Source: Deltaproteobacteria bacterium
Lineage (GTDB): Bacteria; Desulfobacterota; Desulfarculia; Adiutricales; Adiutricaceae
Assembly: GCA_031267005.1 (NCBI GenBank)
Contig: JAIRZX010000200.1
Location: forward strand, 1-12,676
Reading direction: 5' to 3'
Length of the DNA stretch: 12,676 bases
Position numbers and translations under genes: made by a program. Positions within the stretch are counted from its first letter, which is position 1, and each line of letters begins with the position of its first letter. Positions 1 through 7,452 of this stretch are shown here, piece by piece. The notes beneath the pieces are model-generated. The model was not told the origin of the DNA. It did no database searches and saw nothing but the letters and a program-made list of their open reading frames with translations.

Positions 1-1
1 G

Positions 2-1534
2 TCATGGAACAATTCAACCGAAATCGAGCTGGATTTCGTGAGAGAGAAACGCTTACCGCTCCTTAATGACCTGCTACACAGCTTCCGAGAGGCCGCAGGG
101 GACTGTACTGGGGCATACCTCGTCATGATGTCAGCCCGCCTGCTGGAGCTAAGGCGAGTCTTGAAACCTGCCGGGAGCATCTATCTTCACTGCGACCCTA
201 CCGCGTCCCACTACCTTAAGACGATCATGGACGTCATTTTCGGGAGGGACAACTTCCTCAACGAGATCGTCTGGAAGCGCACCCATTCGCACGGGGGCGC
301 CCGGAAATGGGGGGCGATACACGACAATTTACTTTTCTATGCCAACTCTGCCTACTACACATGGAACCAGGCGTATACCCCTTATACTGAAAAATATACC
401 GAAGAAACTTACGACAGCGAGGACGAAGACGGCAGAAAATACCAGCCTATCACGCTGACCGGCTCCGGCCCGACGCGCGGAGAATCCGGCAAGCCGTGGC
501 GGGGGATCGATCCGACCGCCGCAGGCCGCCACTGGGCTATCCCGAGGAAGAACCTGGCCGAACTCGGCATCGGCGGCATCCCCGAAACCGTGCATGCCGC
601 GCTGGAGCGCCTTGACGAGCTTCACCTGATTTACTGGCCCAAAAACGGGGATGTCCCGAGGTTCAAAAGATATCTGGACTCCACCCTGGGAAGGGAAGTG
701 CAAGATTTTATAGAAGATATCGTGCCCATTCCCGCCAAGTCCGCCGAAAAGCTCGGCTACCCTACACAGAAACCACTACCTCTTCTTGAACGCATCATCT
801 CCGTAAGCTCGAATCCAGGAGATATCGTGCTGGACCCGTTCTGCGGATGCGGGACCGCCATAGAAGCCGCAGAAAAGCTTGGGCGGCAATGGATTGGCAT
901 AGACATCACCGTCCTGGCCATAGGCATGATCGAGAGAAGGCTGGATAAAAGCTTCGGGCGCACGGGACTGAAGTGGGAAGTAACAGGCACTCCGAAAGAC
1001 ATTAACGCCGCACGAAACCTCGCCGCCCGTAACAAATTCCAGTTTCAGATATGGGCCTGCACGCTCGTCAAAGCTGATTTTTTTGGGGGAGAGCCCCTCT
1101 GGGGTGCCGACGGAGGTATTGACGGCGTAATACACTTCAACGACGAAGGACCGAAGGCCAAACCGAAGCGGATTATCGTCTCCGTCAAGGGCGGCGCCCA
1201 TGTCGGCCCATCCATGGTCCGCGGCCTCATCGGCACGGTCGAGAAGGAGAAAGCGGCCGCCGGTTTATTTATAACCCTCGCCGAACCTACAAAGGCCATG
1301 ATCAGCGGCGCCGCCAAAGCAGGATTATATGAGCCCCCCGGCGACAAGTCCATCGCCGTGCCGAAGATACAGATCCTCCGCGTGGAAGACTTGTTGAACG
1401 GCCACGGTCCTATCCTCCCGCCTGACTCAACCCGCAGTGCGGCCGCCTTCAAGCAGAGCCGCCCAGTACTCCCGCCCGTGAACCGGAACCCGTTGCTTCA
1501 GCCGCCACAAGGCCGAAGAGCCAGGACGCCATAA
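2..1534 (+). CDS. DNA methyltransferase fused to Mrr-like endonuclease domain, 5' partial
   Basis: Site-specific DNA methyltransferase of the amino-methylating (N6A/N4C) β class. The frame is open to the left window edge and the residues before the GTG at 38 still resemble the family, so the true start and the catalytic DPPF/Y motif IV lie outside the window. Numbering from that GTG: the family block HCDPTASHYL is at 51-60, YPTQKP at 241-246 and the SAM-binding motif I VLDPFCGCGT at 264-273; motif I lying C-terminal is the β-class order. Residues about 333-455 match an Mrr-type PD-(D/E)xK domain: GIDG with the likely catalytic Asp at 362, and VSVKGG with Lys384; Ser stands where many relatives have Gln. 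The last about 27 residues are Pro/Arg-rich and not recognisable. No separate restriction gene is visible. Local GC is low for the window (29/60 at 301-360), which suggests horizontal transfer. Family call firm; recognition sequence and whether the endonuclease cuts are unknown. Confidence 0.93.
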   Translation, partial: SWNNSTEIELDFVREKRLPLLNDLLHSFREAAGDCTGAYLVMMSARLLELRRVLKPAGSIYLHCDPTASHYLKTIMDVIFGRDNFLNEIVWKRTHSHGGARKWGAIHDNLLFYANSAYYTWNQAYTPYTEKYTEETYDSEDEDGRKYQPITLTGSGPTRGESGKPWRGIDPTAAGRHWAIPRKNLAELGIGGIPETVHAALERLDELHLIYWPKNGDVPRFKRYLDSTLGREVQDFIEDIVPIPAKSAEKLGYPTQKPLPLLERIISVSSNPGDIVLDPFCGCGTAIEAAEKLGRQWIGIDITVLAIGMIERRLDKSFGRTGLKWEVTGTPKDINAARNLAARNKFQFQIWACTLVKADFFGGEPLWGADGGIDGVIHFNDEGPKAKPKRIIVSVKGGAHVGPSMVRGLIGTVEKEKAAAGLFITLAEPTKAMISGAAKAGLYEPPGDKSIAVPKIQILRVEDLLNGHGPILPPDSTRSAAAFKQSRPVLPPVNRNPLLQPPQGRRARTP

Positions 1535-1693
1535 GGGGGCCCTCACGGGACCAGTCCCAGCATCGACGCGCTGCGGGCTGGTAAACGCACGGGCCCGTAC
1601 CTGATCCAGGGTCTTGGCCCCGGCAGCGGCGTGGCGCGTTAAGAGCGCGGCGCGCACCCTTCACCCGTCCGAGGCCACGCCTGTGGCGGGTCG

Positions 1694-3157
1694 TCAGGGC
1701 AAGCCACGCCACCAGGGCCTGTAGAGCGCCTGCTCGTCGTCCAGGAAGAGGGTCTCGCCTATAAGCGGCGTCACGAGCCGGAAGTCGCTCACGCGCCTCG
1801 ACTCCTGGAAGGCCCGCTCCAGCGGCTCGTCCCACGGGTGGGCGGCTATGGCGAACTTCCCCAGATGCGCCGGCATGTACCTTTTGAGCCCCAGCTCCCG
1901 CGCCGCCGCTACAGCTTCCTCCGGGATCATGTGGATGTAAGGCCAGGCCGTGTCGTACTGGCCGGAGTCCAGCATCCCCAGATCGAAGGGGCCGAGCCTC
2001 GAGCCGATCTCCCTGAAGTGCGGCCCGTAGCCCGAGTCCCCGCTGAAGATGACCTTCCTCCCTCCCCCGGCCACGGAAAAGCCGGCCCACAGCGCCCTGT
2101 CGAAGCGCAGGCCCCGGTTGGAGCCGTGTCGGGCCGGGACGAGCGTCACTTCGAGGCCGCCGACCGCGAAGGAGTCCCACCACGACCCCTCCAGGATCCT
2201 TTCCGGCGCCCATCCCCAGCGCTCGAGGTGGGCCCCCGTTCCCAACCCGCACACGGCGAGCCGCGCACGGTCCCGGAGCCCCTGCGCCGCCTTCTGGTCG
2301 AGGTGGTCGAAGTGGTCGTGGGTTATGAGCAGCAAGTCTATCTCGGGGAAGTCGTCCGCCGTGTAGATATCCGTCCCAGGGAAAGCGGCGTTTATGAACC
2401 AGACCGGCGAGGCGCGGGAGCTCAAGACGGGGTCGACGGCCACCGTGGCCCCGGCCAGCCTCATTACGAACGACGAATGCCCCAGCCACACGAGGCTCCC
2501 CTCCGGCAAGTTTTTCAGGTCCCCCTTAACCGCCGGGAGCGGCGCTCCGGGCACCCTGCGCGGCGAAGGTTCCAGCGCCCTGGCCAGCATGTCCCCCAAG
2601 CCAGCCCCCTCGGCGCGCCTCGGGGTGGGGAGCTCGTTTCTGAACTTCCCGCCGCTGTACTGAGGCGAGGCCTTGACGCGCTCGAGGCGCTCCCCGGACG
2701 GCAGGGCCCCGAACCTCGGAAGCGACAGGAACGCTAATGCCCCGCCCGCCAGGACCAAAGCGGGGAGCACTATGCCCAACACGCTCAGCCACACCATCAG
2801 CCGCACGAAGCCTTTGTCGCGGGCAGGTCCGGCCTTCGGGGCGGCGGCGGCAGCGCCGCCCTTCCCGTCTTCCTTGCCAGCCTCACACGCCGCGTCCGGT
2901 TGCTCCGCATCTCTTTCGGCAGGTCCTGGCGCTCCAGCCCCTTCGGCGGGGGCTGGCGCTACATATCCTTCGGCGGAGGGGGCCCGCGAGGTTTCGGGCT
3001 GGGACGCTGGAGACCCGGAAGAAAGGCTGGCCTCTCCGGCCCCCGGCCCCCAGCCGTCCTCAGAAGGCTCCGCGCGGGGCAAGCCCCCGGGCGTCCCGAC
3101 CGGAGCCGCCCCGCCCCCGGCCCCCCGTCCGTCCGCGCCTGGCCGTGACGCGCTCAC
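1694..3157 (-). CDS. Membrane-anchored MBL-fold metal-dependent hydrolase (NAPE-PLD/RomA-like)
   Basis: Predicted zinc-dependent hydrolase of the metallo-β-lactamase fold, subgroup of N-acyl-phosphatidylethanolamine phospholipase D, RomA and UlaG-like proteins. Metal ligands are visible: THDHFDHLD (His280, His282, Asp284, His285), ARHGS (His344), SGDSGYG (Asp374) and PAHLGKF (His431). A His-Met-Ile-Pro-Glu-Glu block (His409) is also typical. One transmembrane helix lies at about 117-144 and is followed by LPRFGALPSGERLERVKASP, a family N-terminal signature. Residues 1-115 are an Ala/Pro/Gly/Glu-rich low-complexity stretch not usual in the family. The GTG start at 3157 is the first after an in-frame TAA and lacks a clear Shine-Dalgarno; a GTG at codon 118 or ATG at codon 121, next to the helix, is a possible alternative start. 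The gene lies 46 bp after the SUFU gene on the same strand, so probably co-transcribed. Substrate is unknown; lipid amide or lactone hydrolysis is only family-based inference. Confidence 0.88.
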   Translation of the reverse strand: MSASRPGADGRGAGGGAAPVGTPGGLPRAEPSEDGWGPGAGEASLSSGSPASQPETSRAPSAEGYVAPAPAEGAGAPGPAERDAEQPDAACEAGKEDGKGGAAAAAPKAGPARDKGFVRLMVWLSVLGIVLPALVLAGGALAFLSLPRFGALPSGERLERVKASPQYSGGKFRNELPTPRRAEGAGLGDMLARALEPSPRRVPGAPLPAVKGDLKNLPEGSLVWLGHSSFVMRLAGATVAVDPVLSSRASPVWFINAAFPGTDIYTADDFPEIDLLLITHDHFDHLDQKAAQGLRDRARLAVCGLGTGAHLERWGWAPERILEGSWWDSFAVGGLEVTLVPARHGSNRGLRFDRALWAGFSVAGGGRKVIFSGDSGYGPHFREIGSRLGPFDLGMLDSGQYDTAWPYIHMIPEEAVAAARELGLKRYMPAHLGKFAIAAHPWDEPLERAFQESRRVSDFRLVTPLIGETLFLDDEQALYRPWWRGLP

Positions 3158-3203
3158 GCGGACACGCGTTTTGCGTTAATCGTCGCTGGCGCGGACGAAA
3201 AAG

Positions 3204-3830
3204 TCATTTGCACTGGTTCTTCCTGTTAGGCGCCACCACGTCCGTCACCCCCCCCTTGGCGAACAGCTCGATCAATTCCGCGCTCCCCAAGCGTTCCTTA
3301 TACTCGAGCTCCTCCTCGAATATGGGCACAAGCGTCCAAAGCGAGAACACGACCCCGTCGAGCTTGAGCTCGCAGGCGTCCTCGGGGAGCGACACCGCAG
3401 GAAGCACCAGGAGCGCCGCGAAGCCCGACTCCCGTTTCAGGTCGTCGTCCAACACGATGACGTCACCGGGCCCGAAGGCCTGCGATGCCTCGAGGGGAAG
3501 CCTCGCGGCCCCGAAGATCGCCGCGATGGGCCAGTCGCGGCTGTCCAGCTTCTTCCCGGACTCCAGCAATCCCGGCCCGACGCCCCATTTCGCTGGCAGG
3601 AGCAGGCAGATCTCCGCCCTCCTGTCCGGAATGGGGTCCGGCGCCTTCATCAGGACGGCGCTCATGCCGACGGTCATCATGACCGACACGTCGTCGCGCT
3701 TGGGGCTCCGGAACCAGATCACGTTCAGATGCCCTTCGGGGCGGCCCGCCTCGATCCTCGGGAGCTCGTCCGGAGCGAATGCGCCCAGGAAATGCCTGGC
3801 CAGGACGAGAGAGACGTCATCCGGTTCCAT
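3204..3830 (-). CDS. Suppressor of fused (SUFU) domain protein
   Basis: A single-domain bacterial SUFU protein of 208 residues. Recognisable blocks are MTVGMS (52-57), RAEICLLLPAKW (71-82), the Leu-Pro-rich LVLPAVSLPE (141-150), VPIFEEELEYK (168-178) and the closing PNRKNQC (201-207); together these give a firm family call. There is no signal peptide or membrane segment, so it is cytosolic. Bacterial SUFU proteins are known from comparative genomics as probable protein-binding modules and as immunity proteins in polymorphic toxin loci; no toxin is visible here. The ATG at 3828-3830 has a weak purine-rich upstream stretch (GGAAAGGCGG). It is the first gene of a likely two-gene unit with the membrane MBL hydrolase and is preceded by a good σ70 promoter. 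Its partner and role are not shown by the sequence. Confidence 0.9.
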   Translation of the reverse strand: MEPDDVSLVLARHFLGAFAPDELPRIEAGRPEGHLNVIWFRSPKRDDVSVMMTVGMSAVLMKAPDPIPDRRAEICLLLPAKWGVGPGLLESGKKLDSRDWPIAAIFGAARLPLEASQAFGPGDVIVLDDDLKRESGFAALLVLPAVSLPEDACELKLDGVVFSLWTLVPIFEEELEYKERLGSAELIELFAKGGVTDVVAPNRKNQCK

Positions 3831-3910
3831 AGCCTCGACCGCCTTTCCGCCGGGCGCTTCGGTCCCGGCCCGCCTCAGGCCTTAAGCCGGCCAACCGAGC
3901 AAGCTGCCTG

Positions 3911-3939
3911 ATTTTACGCCGCTGTCACGGCTAATTCAA
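3911..3939 (-). promoter_or_regulatory. σ70-type promoter of the SUFU-MBL unit
   Basis: Minus-strand TTGAAT (3939-3934), a 17-bp spacer and TAAAAT (3916-3911). This gives 4/6 and 5/6 matches to consensus at optimal spacing, in an AT-richer pocket. Transcription would begin near 3904, leaving a 5' UTR of about 75 nt before the SUFU ATG. Confidence 0.6.
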
Positions 3940-4527
3940 TCGGCCCCCCCCGCGCCCCCGCGCGGACGCGCGAAACCCACGGCACCCTTCCCTCCTCCCG
4001 GAAAAGAGCCCTCCGGCAGTCAGCTCCCCCTCCCGAGGCAATAAACCAAAGCCCGGCCGCAGCCATAAACAATCGCATTTCGCGCCGCGTGCGGCCTTCT
4101 CCGGTGCTCGCTCGCAACTGGCGTTCGCTACAGGCGCGACAGAGCGCCGTCCCGGACCGCGCGCCAGGTGGGTTGCGGAAAATGCCTTCCTCCATCACCC
4201 CGGCGCGGCATGCTCCAATAAAGTTGAGTCCGATCGGATTCCGGCGGGGGATGCCTTTCAAGGCGCGGAAGCGTCCCGGGAAGCCGCAAGCACAGGCGAG
4301 CGCAGGGCGGGGCTGGGGCTAAAGAAACGCGCGGGAAACCCTGCGACGGCGCGCATAATAATCGGCCCGGAACGGCCCGAAGGGCCTGAAATGGAGAAAA
4401 CTGCGGCTATCCTGCCGGGTTTCAGTCGCGGAATGGGCTCGTGATGGCCCGCGATTACGGCGAAGCGCCCGATCTTTCGCCGATCCGGGTCAGCCAGCAA
4501 CCCTGCTCCGGGACGATCCGCCCCATA

Positions 4528-4559
4528 CCTGCCCTGCCCTGCCCTGCCCTGCCCTGCCC
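4528..4559. repeat. CCTGC pentanucleotide microsatellite
   Basis: Six perfect head-to-tail copies of CCTGC (4528-4557) plus two bases of a seventh. It lies in non-coding DNA 30-odd bases upstream of a second pentanucleotide array. Such perfect short arrays mutate by slippage. Confidence 0.95.
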
Positions 4560-4561
4560 GT

Positions 4562-4581
4562 TCCGGTCCGGTCCGGTCCGG
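4562..4581. repeat. TCCGG pentanucleotide microsatellite
   Basis: Four perfect tandem copies of TCCGG directly after the CCTGC array. The two arrays have the same 5-bp period but different units. Confidence 0.95.
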
Positions 4582-4726
4582 TTCCCTCCCCTGCCTGGAG
4601 CGGCCGCCCCCCCCCTGTCGATCCCGTCCCCCCTTTCCACTGAAAAGCCGGCTGGCCCGCGTCCAGCCCCCTGCCGCTCCCCTTAAAACGGCCCGCGCGA
4701 GGCGTCAATTATTTTTTCCCGATTCC

Positions 4727-4755
4727 TTGACAACCCGCAGGTTTTGCCTTAGCTT
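4727..4755 (+). promoter_or_regulatory. σ70-type promoter of the pirin gene
   Basis: A perfect TTGACA (4727-4732), a 17-bp spacer and TAGCTT (4750-4755), which keeps the three most conserved -10 bases (first T, A, last T). It follows an AT-rich stretch. The start near 4762 gives a GC-rich leader of about 185 nt; that leader contains GCGGCC (4831-4836) able to pair with GGCCGC (4849-4854). Confidence 0.55.
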
Positions 4756-4947
4756 GATCCGAGGCGGCCCCTTCCCTCCGGGTGGACCGCCCCGGCCCGC
4801 CCCCGCGCGGGCCGTACCTAGCCGACATAGGCGGCCGCCTGGCCTTCAGGCCGCGACCGCCCCTCCACGCCCAGCCCCGGCCTCGCAAGCCAGGGGACAG
4901 GGCAGGCTTGCGCCCGGCCCGAGGCACGGGCGCACAAGGAGAACCGC

Positions 4948-5802
4948 ATGGCCCTTCGCAAAGTGAAGAAATTCGTCAAGGGGCACGCCACCGTCGACGG
5001 CGCCGGCGTGCACCTGGTCCGCGTCCTGGGCGTCAGGACCGTCTACGACTACGACCCCTTCCTGATGCTCGACAGCTTCGACTCCGACGACTACAGGATG
5101 TGGATCAAGGGCTTCCCGACCCACCCCCACCGCGGCATAGAGACCATAACCTACCTCATCCAGGGGGAGATAGCCCACCACGACAGCCTGGGCAACAAGG
5201 GCACGATCCGTTGCGGCGAGAGCCAGTGGATGACCGCTGGCTCCGGCATCATGCACGCCGAGATGCCGCTGGAGGGCCCGAGGATGCTGGGCGTCCAGAT
5301 CTGGCTGAACCTCCCCAAGGCGGAGAAGATGACCTACCCCCGCTACTTCGACATCACCCAGGACAAAATCCCGGTGGTCAAGGAGGACTTCGGCGAGGCG
5401 AGGGTCATATCCGGCGAGTACGGCGGCGCCAAGGGCGTCGAGCCCCGCCACGTGAAGGCGACGCTGATCGACTTCCTCGTCGACAAGGGCAAGACCGTCC
5501 GCATCCCCACCGTCAAGGGGGAGAACGCCTTCGTGTTCCTCATCGAGGGCTCGGCCACGATAGGCGGCAAGAACTACTCCGAGAAGTCCGCTGTCCTCTT
5601 CGAGATGAAGGGCGACGGCGTCGAAATCAAGGCCCCCGACGACCGCTACCTGCGCCTGCTTTTCTTCGAGGGCAAGCCCCTGGAGGAGTGCGTGAGCTGG
5701 GGCGGCCCGATCGTCATGAACACCGCCGAGGAGATCCAGGAGGCCTTCGAGGAGCTGGACAGCGGCACCTTCATCAAGCACAACGCCAAGGACGCCGGCT
5801 AG
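4948..5802 (+). CDS. Pirin family protein
   Basis: Bicupin metalloprotein of the pirin family, 284 residues, close to the usual length. The N-terminal cupin carries the four metal ligands: THPHRGIET gives His59 and His61, and GIMHAEM gives His103 and Glu105, matching the iron site known from human pirin. The PRMLGVQIWLNLP stretch (111-123) is also diagnostic. The C-terminal cupin (about 165-270) lacks such ligands, as usual. Bacterial pirins are cytosolic; some act as quercetin dioxygenases and others bind enzymes of central metabolism, and the sequence does not say which applies. The ATG has an AAGGAG at 4936-4941 with 6-nt spacing. It is a single-gene unit with its own promoter and a strong terminator about 130 bp after its TAG stop. 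Confidence 0.97.
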   Translation: MALRKVKKFVKGHATVDGAGVHLVRVLGVRTVYDYDPFLMLDSFDSDDYRMWIKGFPTHPHRGIETITYLIQGEIAHHDSLGNKGTIRCGESQWMTAGSGIMHAEMPLEGPRMLGVQIWLNLPKAEKMTYPRYFDITQDKIPVVKEDFGEARVISGEYGGAKGVEPRHVKATLIDFLVDKGKTVRIPTVKGENAFVFLIEGSATIGGKNYSEKSAVLFEMKGDGVEIKAPDDRYLRLLFFEGKPLEECVSWGGPIVMNTAEEIQEAFEELDSGTFIKHNAKDAG

Positions 5803-5935
5803 CGGGGCCGCCTTCGCTCGCGGAACGCACCGGACCCGGCTCGCGGCGCCCACCGGGCTAACGGCGAGAGGAACTCCGCGCCAACCCTCAGAAACGCGGC
5901 AGACGCTGGCGGCCTGCCGCGGCAATCTTCAGGCT

Positions 5936-5965
5936 CCGGGGGGGGTGACGCCCCCCCGGTTTTTT
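5936..5965 (+). terminator. Intrinsic terminator after the pirin gene
   Basis: A perfect 9-bp stem: CCGGGGGGG (5936-5944) pairs with CCCCCCCGG (5951-5959) around a 6-nt loop, and six T (5960-5965) follow immediately. It lies 134 bp after the pirin stop. Confidence 0.93.
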
Positions 5966-6341
5966 CCCTCTTCGCGGAAACGCCCGTGCCGGGGCCGCAG
6001 GGGCGGGACAAGGCGGATTTTTCGGCGCCTGCCGCAGTGCCTGCCCCGGCGTTGGGTATCCAGTCCGGAAGGGAGGCGGGGGTATGCCAACAAGCGAAGC
6101 ATCCGTTCGCGGGGTCATGCCGCTTGCGCCGCGGAAGCCCGAGGCTACGCGGAAGGCCGCAGCAGACTGGCCCGAGCCCTGAGCGGAATTTCGGTGTTGG
6201 CTCGCAGTGACGGGACGTGGTTTTACGGGAAATTCATTTCGAACAGAAAATCATTTTCCCCGCCTGGGCACGCTCCCCGGCAAGGCAGTCATCCGGAACA
6301 ACTCAGCGGAAATGCGGCTGTTCCGCAAACTGAGGCAACCT
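5966..6341. other. Intergenic region with one candidate small ORF
   Basis: No conserved gene is visible between the pirin terminator and the Cys-rich gene. The only item of note is the small ORF at 6084-6182. The part just before 6342 is AT-richer and may hold the promoter of the Cys-rich gene, but the best pair I see (TTTACG at 6222, GAAAAT at 6246) is weak. Confidence 0.45.
6084..6182 (+). CDS. Possible 32-residue small protein
   Basis: A short ATG-to-TGA frame with a near-ideal ribosome binding site: GGAGG at 6072-6076 and a 7-nt spacer. The peptide is hydrophilic, begins MPTSEASVRG and ends AADWPEP; it has no membrane segment, cysteines or known motif. Chance ORFs of this size are common in GC-rich DNA, so only the placement of the GGAGG makes it worth listing. 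Confidence 0.25.
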   Translation: MPTSEASVRGVMPLAPRKPEATRKAAADWPEP

Positions 6342-6644
6342 ATGAAAGCCGCGCTCGCGGTTCTGGTTTTCCTGCTTTCCTTTTCGGCCGTTCCCGATGC
6401 GGGCGGACTCGATCTTATCCCCAACGCGCGGCGCGCTTCGCAGTCGGAGCAGGGAGCCCCCTGCCTGCAAGGCAACGTCGCCGAATGCGCCGGTCTTACC
6501 GCCGTCTGCGGAGCGTCGGTCCGGCAGGAAGATACCGGCCGCAGGGGATGCTGCTCCCGCCACGGCGGCGTCTGCGGATGCGGTCCTAAGGGGCGGGCGA
6601 AATGCTGCGACGGCAGCTTATCGCCTTCGTGCGGGTGCGACTGA
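6342..6644 (+). CDS. Secreted cysteine-rich small protein
   Basis: A 100-residue exported protein. Residues 1-20 form a signal peptide (MKAALAVLVFLLSFSAVPDA). The mature part has 11 cysteines, eight of them in the last 31 residues as GCCSRHGGVCGCG (69-81) and KCCDGSLSPSCGC (87-99). I recognise this CCxxHGGVCGC...CCDGxLSPxC pattern as a small Cys-rich domain recurring at the C-termini of proteobacterial secreted or lipid-associated proteins of unknown function; paired cysteines suggest disulfides or metal binding in the periplasm. The ATG at 6342 is preceded by GAGG (6332-6335) with 6-nt spacing; an in-frame ATG at 6312 would add MRLFRKLRQP and cannot be excluded. It stands alone, with no terminator seen. 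The coding call rests on the signal peptide plus the Cys motif. Confidence 0.75.
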   Translation: MKAALAVLVFLLSFSAVPDAGGLDLIPNARRASQSEQGAPCLQGNVAECAGLTAVCGASVRQEDTGRRGCCSRHGGVCGCGPKGRAKCCDGSLSPSCGCD

Positions 6645-6870
6645 CGTTCCCAGTTTTGACCGGACTCTGGACGCACTCTTCGCCTATCCTGGCATTCCTC
6701 AGTTTTTTTTCGCCGGAAAACGCCATTGCCGCCAGGTTTCCCGGCCTGCGCCGTTTGCCGCTGGATATCGCGTCTTTCCAAAATCATTCCTTCATTTCCC
6801 TCCGAATTCAAAATGTCCTTTAGTTCAAGGCATTTGGCGTATCAATTCACAGGCGTGCCGCATTTCAAGC

Positions 6871-6946
6871 CGTTTTCACGTCATTGCCACGTTTTCACGT
6901 CATTGCCACGTTTTCACGGCATTGCCACGTATTCACGGCATTGCAA
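6871..6946. repeat. Four tandem copies of a 19-bp unit
   Basis: Copies at 6871-6889, 6890-6908, 6909-6927 and 6928-6946. The first two are identical (CGTTTTCACGTCATTGCCA), the third differs at one base, and the fourth differs at two further positions. There is no spacer. The period is not a multiple of three and no gene runs through it. The gradient of divergence fits stepwise duplication from one end. Confidence 0.95.
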
Positions 6947-7452
6947 TATGTTTGGAATTTCCGCCAAACGCCTCCTTCAGCCCCGGCGGACTGATGATTC
7001 CCGCCGTTAGCGGCTACGGCGGCATTATACCGAAGCAAATCCCTCCCGGAGCTGAAGGAACCAGAACCGCTAGGACCAACAGCCCGAGCCGCTCCGGATG
7101 GCTGATTCCAAGCTCCCACCCGCAATCCGCGGCATCGCGGTCGGCCCTTTGGCCGCTTTTCCGACAGTTTCCCCCGTAAACGTGCTGTTTGGCTGGTTAC
7201 TGACGACGACGCTTCCCCGTTTCGTGGAACAGCGACTGTTTCCAGGCCGGACGCAGTCGTATCGCCTCGGCCAGTGGGAAAGGGTAAGAAGCCCCCAGCC
7301 CGGATCGTCATCCCCGGCCCCGGAATCGTCGGCACCGGCGTAAGGATTGCCTTTGAAAGCCACCTTCGCATTCGGGAGATGGCGTCGCCCCGCCGGACCA
7401 GGCGCAACGCCCGGGAAAAGCAACGGCCCCGTTAGAGACCGCAAGAAACCCT

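Larger units (their letters stand above)
3940..4720. other. Gene-free divergent intergenic region
   Basis: About 1.1 kb separates the SUFU start (3830) from the pirin start (4948). Long open frames exist on both strands, but they are low-complexity Pro/Arg/Gly translations expected of GC-rich DNA, with no recognisable motif and no good ribosome binding site. Apart from the two promoters and the pentanucleotide repeats annotated separately, I see nothing in it. Confidence 0.5.

Noticed and set aside
38..40. GTG as the true start of the methyltransferase
   Set aside because: The frame stays open to the window edge, upstream residues look like the family, and motif IV is absent from the part after the GTG, so it is an internal codon.
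1674..1687. Terminator after the MBL gene (GCCAC/GTGGC hairpin)
   Set aside because: The stem is only five base pairs and no T run follows on either strand.
3914..4261. 115-residue minus-strand ORF upstream of the SUFU gene
   Set aside because: It has no motif and no ribosome binding site, and its 3' part overlaps the well-matched SUFU promoter.
6871..6946. CRISPR array
   Set aside because: The 19-bp units are directly adjacent with no unique spacers and no cas genes are present.
7187..7335. Minus-strand fragments resembling a cobalamin riboswitch (CCACTGG, GGGGAAG, then GTCAGTAACCAGCC)
   Set aside because: The B12-box-like part lacks the conserved GGAGACC, the spacing between CCACTG and GGGAAG (about 57 nt) is too large, and it points away from any gene. 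A covariance search with RF00174 would settle it.
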